Assembly: GCA_964035545.1 (NCBI GenBank) | Contig: OZ037770.1 | Coordinates: 11,152,463-11,216,462, forward strand | DNA from: Bugula neritina | Lineage: Eukaryota > Bryozoa > Gymnolaemata > Cheilostomatida > Bugulidae | Direction: 5' to 3' | Length of the DNA: 64,000 nt | Shown: positions 54,898 through 64,000 of the stretch, one piece after another | How the letters are laid out: every line of letters starts with the position of its first letter | Position numbering within the stretch: position 1 is the first letter of the stretch | Position numbers and translations under genes: made by a program | The notes under the pieces: generated by a model | The model's database searches: none | Told to the model about the DNA's origin: nothing | Seen by the model: the letters and a program-made list of their open reading frames with translations, nothing else

Positions 54898-57800
54898 TTA
54901 TAAAGAGTGTGCAATGATAACATACTCAGGGTATACTGCAGTATTATCATATGCCTCATAGTAGTTTGAATACTGTAAATTTGTTCCAACCGCCGCATAT
55001 CGTGGCTGGTGGAGTAAGTTATACGGCTGGTTTTGCATCATAAAATTATAATTGGCGTTTGATGAGACAGCCTGTCTGTTCTGTAGTTTTTCAGTAATTG
55101 CTCGAGCTCTTACATAGACACCAGACATATTTGGACTCCGGAAAAAATTAGCAGCATCCCGGGCACTTGAGTATAGACTGACGCTTGGTCTTCCACCAAC
55201 ACCTAAAACTATTTAAACAAATTACAATTTTCAATTGTATGATCTTTGCTACTAGCTGAATCATGTAGGACTAAAAATAAATAAGCCACATGTTCTATAT
55301 ATTGCATTGAAACACCAATAGCTTATATAAAAGTTGAAGAAAAAAACTTATAAGCTGAATTCTTCATCAAACCTAAAATAATGTAACAAAAATTAATTAA
55401 ACTCTCTTCTAATGAAAACAATTTAGAGAATTGAATAATGTATTAATAATTCATTCATTTCCAATTATCCAAAGGAACAATATCTTGTACACGATACTTG
55501 AATTTGATAAGTTATTACACTGGTATAAATTACTTAAACACCCTGCCCAGAAAAGGTCAGAGTAAATGTGCAACCCAAACCTCGTTTAGAGAGCATAACT
55601 CTCCAATAGATAGTATTCCATAATATTTGTAAAGATGTGACTGACTCATAACGCCATAGAAAGTATCATTTAGTTTTTGCTGGCTCTCACCTTGTCTGTG
55701 TTCATTTATCGAATTTCCTGAAACAACTGAGGGAATGTCATTTTCTGTTGTTTGAAACCACAAGGAAAGTGTCTCTACAGCATTCATTTGCCTCCTTTGC
55801 TGTTTAGAAACTCTTGTTATATTCGCCATGTATTTCCTGTAGCGGTCAGTGTTTTGGATGCGATAAATTTCTATCTAGAAAATAAAGTTCAATTGTATGA
55901 AACTTTGTAGCGTTTTTAACAATATTTGCCTTTCAAAAATCAATAAGTTTTTGGCAATTTGGCAACTTTCAATGCGTTTGGCAGCAGCACCCTAAAGCAA
56001 TTGTTTGAGCAACATTTGAAATCCTTTACCTGAAGTTGGTTGCCAATCGACTGATTTATCGGAACAGGCCGATGAGGATTACCAAACATACCAAACGAGT
56101 CATGCCCATTATAATGTATCTGAAAGTGGAAAAGTTGCAGCATTATCATAGCATATTACACGTTTTTAATTTTAGAATTGCTTTTACTTGCATAGATAGT
56201 AGACTAAAGAGCAAAAAATAATAAAAAGTTATCAAATCTATTCAACAAAATATTACCTGAGTTTGGTAGAGCCCGCCTATAGCACCTGACTGAAAGTAGA
56301 AAAGATGCAGTAGTATTATATCATATTAAATGTTTTTAATTTTGCTTTTACTTGTATAAATGAATAGTAGACTAAAAAGCAAATATAATGATAAAAAATT
56401 ATCAAGTCTGTTCAACAACATACTATACCTGAGTTGGATTGTTGAACGTCATTGCACCACCTGGTGCTGACTGTGTCACATTCATGTTAAAAGACCTCAA
56501 AACTTCCTGGTATTCTGCACTGCCTGGTTCCAGAAATACTTGTCGTGGTTCTGTAATAGGTTCCTCCCAGTTGGCTGGTAGACTGGGTGTAGCAGCTAAA
56601 GCAGTAAGAAATCATGTGAGTTATATTAGTTTGCTAATAGAAGCTGTCAGCTTTATTCTCATGGTGAAAAAAATAAATAGCTTCCACAGCAAAAACTGTT
56701 GCCTTAAAATGGAAAGAATTGTAATACCTACTTGACCATGATTATTTTATATTTTTTATTATTAATAATTCTTTACTGCTTATAAAACTCAAACTCATAT
56801 TTATATATTGCATATGCTATAATAACTTATGCAGGTTTATAGTCACTATCTTGGCGAGAAAGTTGCTGATGGAAGGAGTTTTTGTTAAATAGAGCTAAGG
56901 ACTTATTCAGATGAGACACAAGAGCAGTTATGACTGGATGCTCTTGCCAACGTAACAACACCAATGGCCTTTACCGGGATTGAACCCACAACTCATTGTT
57001 AAGTATATATACTAGGCAATCACTTACTTGAACCCTGATTTTTTACTGCTTATTATAATTTAGCAATAAAAATAGGCAGATATAGAGAGCAGCTTACCAA
57101 TAGCAAAAAACTGTTGTCCGATGTTTATCTCAATATTCCTATTTAAATCTAGAAGTACAATACAACAACATTTTAAAATCTAGAAACTCTCACATCAACC
57201 AAGTTATAAGGGTATAGCATATTTGACATAAATTTTAGTCACAGCAAATTTTATCTCCACTTATAATAATACAATATAGGCAATCACTGTCAAACAGATG
57301 TTTTTGTGTATTTTGTGTTAAGAATAGCCTTTGTTTAACAAATGAAATAGCTAGTGATAATCATGAGCGTGAAAATAATGGATTTAGAAGTGAAATGTTG
57401 GTTTTACCAAGCGTGTGCAGAGTTGGGATTTCCAATGTTAACTCTGGCATCTCCATATCAATAAGCTGTCCAAATTCACTTTTTGTACCTCTGTATTGCA
57501 TAATCACATCCACCTTTAAGCATAAAGCAGTAATATGATGAAAGATATATACTATTAGCACTTATCCACTTGTACTATCATATGCTATTGGAAATTGTCT
57601 TCATTATTAAAGAAAAGCTAAAAACGATATTACTAAAATGAATTTGTGTCTAAGACTTGGTTAACACAAAAACTTCATAGTTACTAGGAAAACTGGCCTG
57701 GTGACTTTGTTTAAGCTTAGTCTCCATTCTCAACCTTTCTAGATGAATTGTAGACAGAGCTCCATCGATCTGCTGTTCCAAAAACTTGTTCATTTGAGCT

Positions 57801-60800
57801 TGCTTTGCCCTTCTCTGTGTTCTGAATTGAGTCTCTAACCTCTGGTACTCCAAGGTAATAGCTTGTAGCTAATAATAATTAATAATAGGCTAATATATTA
57901 TTTTAATGACTGTGAAAATATCTAGCCTTTACCCTTTGGCACACTAATAGCTTTTGTAGTCTAACAAAACTTTGCAAATATGGAGGCATTGTATATGTTC
58001 TAGTGCAGGTCTTCATTAAAATCACTAATATATGAGGTGCTAATATTTCCTGGAAATATTCAGCTTTAGGATTTAATGGTAGAGTAGAACCAAAGTAGCT
58101 TAATTAGTCAGAATGACAACTACTTAAAGCAACTATATGTTATCAGTATTTGTCTGCACTATAAGCCTGTTATTATTAATTCAATTAATATTTGGGTGCA
58201 AGCTGTCATAGCCAATATTGAAGAAATATATGTACTATAGTTATTGTTGCATATATTTGCCTGCAAAAGAGATACAAATGTAGATAGTAGGAAAACTACT
58301 GTTTGGAATTTTTAAAGCTCTCAGCATGGTTATAATGAATCTGATCAAACATTTCTCACCTGCTTATTCCTAGTTGTGTGCAGAAGTTTAATGAATGTGT
58401 CAGTCTCTGTCTCAAACTCAGATATTGATTTACCAGCTTTCTTACTGAGAGAAGACAACTCTCCTTCTTTATTCAGTAGGTCAGAGGTCAACTTGTTGAT
58501 GTCTTTCATCAACTCAGCAAGTAACTCCTCTATGGAAAGGAGTTTGTGAGAAGCACCTAACAGTTAAATAAGGAAACATTGACGGTTGATAAGCAGCAAC
58601 TTCTGTATTTTACTATTGTGTGCAATTTATATACATTTCACTACGTTGAATCTACTTCAAGGGCCCATCTTATAACAATCTGGCGGATGCTAAAATCAAA
58701 GGGGCTTTTTTACAATTTGATTCAGAAGACTTTGATGAATGCTCATCTAAATAACTTGGCTACCAGCTAGAGAACTTATTCAAGGCTATATGAAACACAT
58801 CTTCTAGTAGAAAATAACTTGGAAAATTAGGTAACAGTCAAAATTACTAAAAATTTTTACTAGTAAGTGCAGTCACCTGCAGTTGAATGACAACTATTAT
58901 ATGAGGGCAAAGGTCAACCAGAAAATATAGATTGCATATTAAGGATTTATAATTGAAGGATGAGTTACATTAATTGTGTAAGTTGTCATTTTATGAAACT
59001 TTAAATTAGCTAGAGTTACTATACAATTACATTATTTTATATAGTAGTAAATTACTAAGTATCCAGCTAGTATACAGTAGCCAATCACGAGTTCCAATAC
59101 ATAATAGTCAATGCATATACATGTGTAGTTTACTTAATCAATTACCAGTGATTGCAAGAAATTGTTATCCAATCATCGATATAAGTGTAAGTAATTTACC
59201 AGTGTCGGTATACATGATTATTATCGAATTACTAATGCTGGTATATAATTATTATCCACTCACCAATGCTGGTATGTAATTATTATTCACTCACCAATGC
59301 TGATATATAATTATTATCCACTCACCAGTGCTGGTATACAATTATTATCCTCACCAATACTGGTATATAATTATATCCAATCACCAGTGCTGGTATATAA
59401 TTATTATCCACTCACCAGTGCTGGTACAGTTCTTCAAACCAGACAGACATTTCACACAACAGAGACTCAGACAACTTTTACATCCAACACTGTAAGGCTG
59501 ATCTTTATGTTTATCACAAAGTCTAACCTTCATCTTGTTAGCTTTAGTTCTATATTCTTTTATTGTACAGGTTTGGTGATCATCATGCATATCCTCGTGA
59601 AACTATAGTGCAGAAAATATAAACACTTTGTAAAGAAAGCTATTGCTAGTCTGTAGTCATAGGTTTTCACTGGAGAAAGTGATATGGCAAGTAAAGAGTG
59701 GCACAGATGCTTTCTGCCATCATTAATCTTTACTAGTTTTGAGCAAAATCCCATGTCCATTAGCAGCTAAATTGTAAAAAATAGCTAAAAACTGGAGATT
59801 CTCGTGTGTACTAAATTAAGTAAAATGACCCATATTAAAATTGCATAATTTCTTTTAGACACACTTATAAATTATAAAATAAAGAAGCTTAGAACCTAAA
59901 AGCGTTCAAGTTGCAACTGTAACTAAACCTTACTACAAAGGGTTGAAAGATTTTGTCTCGTTACTTTTAAATTTGTAAAGTTAATCTACATACAGAAATG
60001 AGTCTGCCAAACCTGTTTGTGTTGAGAACAAAACTTCTTATCACATGAACCACAGTAGATCACAGCTGATACATTCTTGTTTTTCTTCATACAAACATCA
60101 CATGGAGTGTTTGAACTGTTGTTCACTTTTGCACCTGACACTCTATCTGGTACAGCATCAAACACTTGGCTGAAACATGGAAATATAGAAAATAAGTTTA
60201 AATATAGAGCTGGAAATTTTTAGCTGATCCAAGCTTTCTAGCTGTTTGAGCAATAACCCTCCAGCAGTGCTTGAAAATACTGGTGGCTGAATTCTAGTTA
60301 TATATAGCTCTCTGCAGTAATATATATATGGTCTCAGTTTGTTTTCTTCCAGCATGAGCTAAATTTTAACTGCTAAAATAGCTAGTAATGTATTTTAATA
60401 TTTAATACAAACCAGATAAATTGAAAACTCATTATGGTAAAATTAGAAAATTACCAGTATTATATATTCCCCATAAAAATAAGTTAGAAAATAAGTTTCT
60501 AGAATAATTACAATCAACATACTGTTACTATAACTAGGTAGAAACATAATAAAACAAAATGCAAGCATATTTCAATAGGTTGAGGTAACAAAATAAAGCA
60601 TTAGTTGAGTGAAACTCTCAGAATGCAGTTTATATGGTAATGTTTGCAATTCGAAAACATAGAACAGATATTTTGTGACATCACAGTACTATTATTTGGA
60701 CACCAGTATAGAGTAGGGAAGTAAGTATGTTACCTGCATTGTGGACATCTTATTACTTTACTTTGATTAAAGGCCCCTTTGAGACATGGACCACAGTGTA

Positions 60801-60903
60801 CATGAGAACAGGGGAGTTGCTTAGGATCTACCAAATCATCATCTACTTGAAGACAGAAGCCACATTCTCTTCTTATGTTTTCTTTTCTTGCAGCAGCTGC
60901 CAT
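54898..60903 (-). CDS. RING/B-box/coiled-coil/PARP-like protein, copy C (605 aa)
   Basis: Exons: 60734-60903 (start), 60013-60169, 59416-59602, 58360-58556, 57698-57868, 57408-57513, 57098-57148, 56429-56595, 56257-56289, 56030-56119, 55691-55874, 54898-55202. The sum is 1818 bases, 605 codons plus stop, with every phase consistent. Domain order equals copy B: RING (ECGFC, CSHVHC, CPQC), two B-box-like modules (CDVC to CSQH; CDKH to CVKC), coiled coil (ELLAELMKDINKLTSDLL; LERLRMETKLKQ), PARP start (NWEEPITEPRQVFLEP), IEIYRIQNTDRYRKY, LWFQTTENDIPSVV, SVSLYSSARDA, GVYVRARAITEKL and the end DNTAVYPEYVIIAHSL. The intron after exon 5 has a GC donor. The catalytic His is replaced. Likely TRIM-like E3 ligase plus inactive ADP-ribosyltransferase fold. 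Confidence 0.87.
56840..57010 (-). repeat. tRNA-derived SINE, second copy of the 18644 family
   Basis: Shares the body of the 18644-18867 element (GAGCAGTTATGACTGGATGC versus GAGCAATTATGACTGGATGC) and a B-box-like GGTTCAATCCCGG on the minus strand. More diverged, in an intron of copy C. Confidence 0.7.
59155..59430 (-). repeat. Tandem array containing 5' splice sites, copy C
   Basis: About 8-9 units of about 30 bp, each carrying ACCAGCACTG then GTGAGT (minus strand) and an AT spacer. The last unit is the real exon end and donor (59416). Confidence 0.85.
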
Positions 60904-60983
60904 ATTGTAATTATTAGCAATTTTCCGTTGAGACCTGTAAGATAAGAAATTAATCTGTTATAGAAAAGCTGGCAAGATCACAT

Positions 60984-61140
60984 TTAGGAGCAGTAGTGGA
61001 GAAATTGAGATAGCTCTTTCGTTTTTTTTTAAATTTTGGTTTAGGAAGCAGGTTGAAATCCTCGAAAGACATAACTTCTTATGCTAACTAATCTAGAACA
61101 TATAGGTTTTTCTCAATTTCTCTACTAATGCACCTACCTC
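60984..61140. mobile_element. MITE family 1, copy 5
   Basis: Termini AGCAGTAGTGGAGAAATTGA and inverted TCTCAATTTCTCTACTAATG, upstream of copy C. Confidence 0.7.
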
Positions 61141-62638
61141 TAGGATTAGAGCTACATAGCTACACCTGCTCAAGTCTAGTCTTGGTATTAATACAATTAA
61201 AACAGTTAGGGTTTAAATCAAGTCAATCAAGTCACTCTGAGCCAACTAGAGTCTCAGTCTATTTGAGTTGAACAGCAACTCAGAATAAACTAAATGAATA
61301 AACTAAAAGTATACTTACGAATGATACAAACTGGAAAATATTTTAGTCAGCAAGAACTTGGCTTAACATGACTTGAAAATGTTCCTATACTTGCGGTGAG
61401 TTCGGCCCAGTTGCGGTCATTCATATTGATGGGAAATTCATATTCTAAAATTGAAATTTGTCGCCTAATCGCTATTTGATGCCCTTTGTAAACGTCGTGA
61501 ATTCGTGAAGTTGACGGCCTAAAAGCGACAATTGAGAAGGCGTAGGTCATACAATCATTAACATATAAGTACATCATCTAATCTCCAAAGTCATAACTAA
61601 ATAACGGTGTTTACAAGGAGTTATTACTCCTTTTGAAGATTATTCTGAAATCGCCGATTAAGTTAACGCAGTACAAAATTTCTACGGGTGGCTTTTACAA
61701 TGCATTGCAACTAGGAGAAATTTCAACCCGGCTAAATTGAATTTCTCACCGAAAATCGTGAAGGTATAAGGGCAACTTTATTGTCATAATCTTGAATGTT
61801 GCTGCCAGTATATTGGAGAAAAGGTTGTTTAATGATACTATAAACGTTGTGTAAATAGGCAGTTATTTATCAAGCATAATACTAACTAACAGTAACTTGT
61901 TAAAAATGTAGACTTATGGACTATGGGAGGAGCTTAGTAATTAGAACTAGTTTAATCCAGTTGATAGCTATTGCAGTGAATTAGCTATTGTTAAGTCGTG
62001 TACACTCTATCTGTAATTTCGTAACGTGTTTATAGCCCACGCGTATAGTTTTACCTGCGTATCTTTGTAATAAATAAACGCATACTAATCTACTTTAATT
62101 GAAAAGTGTTGTGTATGAGTATGTATGCTATGATCTAAAGTGAAATTAATCAATATTTCAAAATATGTGCCTTTGCATGCAAGAAGAATTATTCCATTAC
62201 ATCACTAGTCGATGACGTTTAATGAACCATATCCTAAAATAGGGCTAAAAAGATAAATATGTTTACATTTTATAACTTAGTGAAACTCTCTCTTCAAGGT
62301 TAAGTATAGATGCAGCTACTTTTTTACACACACAAGACGTATTACATTATATAAAATATGGTTAGAATAACATTTTCAATATTTTATTAGTAATATAGAT
62401 TGTAAAAGTTTTATTAGGCTGTATTTGATTAGTTTACTATAGCTAAAGATTACAAGTATTTGATGTAAAGTTAACTGCATAAAACATTTATACACACATA
62501 ATTAATACAGATACAAAAATATATTTACGCTACACAAGTAGAATTGATTATCACTACTAGTTTCACTACTGAGAATAGGTTGAATATTTTTCTATCCTTA
62601 GACGTACCCAAAGTACAACCATGATGTGAGTAACTCGA
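61141..62638. other. Intergenic between copies C and D
   Basis: Promoter side of copy C (no clear TATA box) and, from about 62090, the 3' flank of copy D homologous to the flanks of A, B and C. A 76-codon minus-strand frame at 61347-61577 has no recognisable motif. Confidence 0.55.
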
Positions 62639-63852
62639 TTATAAAAAGTGTATAATGATAACATACTCAGGGCATACTGCAGTATTATCAAATGCCTCAT
62701 AGTACTTTGCATGCTGCCAACTTATTCGGTGAGGTGAGCTACACCATTCGTTTTGCTCATGATACTGGTTCCCATTTGAAGCACGAGTAGAACTTGAAAA
62801 GAAATTGCCACCAGTTGGTCTTTTCTGCAGTGTTTCAGTAATTGCTCGAGCTCTTATAACGTAAACACCAGAACAATTATTTCTATTTTTGAAATGATTA
62901 GCTGTATCACGAGCACTTAAATACAGAGAGATGCTTGGTCTTCCACCAACAACACCTAAAAATATTTCAACAAATTACAATTTTCAATTATATGATCTTT
63001 GCTATACTAGCTGAACCATATAGCATTTAAATTAAATAAACCACATGTTCTGAATTGAATTCAAACACCAACGGCTCTAATAATAGTTGACACAAAAAAC
63101 TTATAAGCTGAAGTCTTCAACAAACCTAAAATGATAATATGACAAAAATTAATTGAACTTTCTTCTAGTTGAAACAATATAGTGAATTAAATAATCAGTT
63201 TATAATTTATTAAATTCTATATATTTAAAGCACTTATATATTAACATCTTGTATAATACTTGAAATTAATTAGTTTATATATTTCATTCAATTACACTGG
63301 TATTAATTACCCAAACACCTGCCATGGCATGCAGAAGTCAGAGCAATTGTGCAGCCTAAACTCTGTTTATAGAGAGAAGATAACTTTCCAATATTTGTAG
63401 TAATGTTGATTGACTCATAAAGCCATAGAAAGTATTATTTACTTGTTAATGACTCTCACCTTGTCTGTGTTCACTTATCAAATTCCCTGAAACAATTGAG
63501 GGGATGTCACTTTCTGTTGTTTGAAACCACAAGGAAGATGTTTCTACTCTATTCTCTAATTGCCGTCTTTGCTGTTTGGAACCTGCTGTTTTATTTGCTG
63601 CATATTTTCTGTAGTGGTCAGCATTTTGGATGCGATAAATTTCTATCTAGAAAATAAAGCTCAACTGTATGAAATTTTGTAGCATTTTAAACAAGTTTAA
63701 AATCCAATAAGTTTGTGGCAACAGCACGCTAAAGACATTTTTTGAGCCAAATTTAAAGTTGGTTGCCAATAGGCTGATCCCTCTAAACAGACCTATGAAA
63801 ATTACCAAAGCTATTAAACCTGTCATGCCCTTTATATTTCATTTTAATGTGG
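62639..63852 (-). CDS. PARP-like family copy D, 3' part (runs off window end)
   Basis: Visible exons: 63460-63646 (IEIYRIQNADHYRKY, LWFQTTESDIPSIV) and the terminal 62639-62955 (SISLYLSARDT, VYVIRARAITETL, FDNTAVCPEYVIIIHFL). 187 bases instead of 184 in the first, one extra codon. The exon matching 56030-56119 of copy C lies at about 63745-63850 but has an in-frame TAG and no donor, so it is skipped or the gene is damaged; skipping a 90-base exon keeps frame. A further exon starts at the window edge (about 63988). The RING end, if present, lies beyond 64000. Confidence 0.7.
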
Positions 63853-64000
63853 AAAAGTTGTAGCATCATTATAGCATTTTATATGTTTTTAGTTTTAGAT
63901 TTGTTCTTCCTTGCATAGATAGTAGGCTAAAAGCAAAGAATAGCAAAAAATTTCTCAATTCTGTTCAACAACATGCATCCTATACCTGAGTCCGATTGTT

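Noticed and set aside
54898-54960. C-terminal YDNTAVYPEYVI tail read as SH2-binding or ITAM-like motifs
   Set aside because: It matches the final beta-strands of the PARP fold (the FDNxAYPEYLI type), which explains its conservation better.
59155-59430. Repeat-spacer array
   Set aside because: The units are copies of an exon end and splice donor with AT filler; spacers are not unique.

Overview
The window is animal nuclear DNA: AT-rich, intron-containing genes with GT-AG splice sites, long (TA)n arrays, tRNA-derived SINEs, small inverted-repeat elements and one LTR element. It is broken by about 15.1 kb of mitochondrial DNA. The mitochondrial genes use the invertebrate code (TGA = Trp, AGA/AGG = Ser, ATA = Met). 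All are on the minus strand, in the sense order nad3(partial)-nad2-cox2-cob-nad4L-nad4-nad5-nad1-cox3-rrnS-rrnL-nad6-cox1-atp8-atp6. I read the source as a lophotrochozoan invertebrate, possibly a bryozoan; the phylum is a guess from gene order and was not searched.

Layout. 1-7353: a complete seven-exon Mu-type glutathione S-transferase (GST) gene (minus strand). 9215-11611: a 5'-truncated member (copy A) of a PARP-like family. 11.8-15.6 kb: repeats and exon-like fragments. 15.87-20.28 kb: a second copy of the first 4.3 kb, carrying GST exons 3-7 only; it stops exactly where mitochondrial DNA starts. 20280-35399: the mitochondrial insert (NUMT), with 12 intact protein genes, partial nad3, both rRNAs and about 20 tRNAs. 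35.4-45.1 kb: transposon-rich DNA with a solo arm of a foldback element, an LTR retrotransposon with no pol (37868-40365), an AATTAC satellite and a 3.2-kb foldback element (41901-45117). 45.3-46.0 kb: a TATA/GTATAC satellite. 46.4-64.0 kb: three tandem PARP-family genes (copies B, C and D), all on the minus strand; D runs off the window end.

The most notable system is the tandem family in copies B and C. Splice-consistent joins give proteins of 657 and 605 residues with this architecture: C3HC4 RING, two B-box-like zinc modules, coiled coil, then a C-terminal PARP (ADP-ribosyltransferase) fold. So a TRIM-like E3 ubiquitin-ligase front is joined to a PARP domain. In all four copies the catalytic His of the PARP 'HGT' motif is replaced (LWFQTT or LWFPTT), while the LYSSA and VYPEYVI blocks remain. 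I infer a pseudo-PARP recognition module on an E3 ligase, diversified by tandem duplication. The paralogs and nested insertions also give unusually clean 'empty site' evidence for several mobile elements.

Coordinates of spliced genes are outer limits; exon lists are in the evidence. Gene models were made by reading splice sites and comparing paralogs by eye, without transcripts or database searches.
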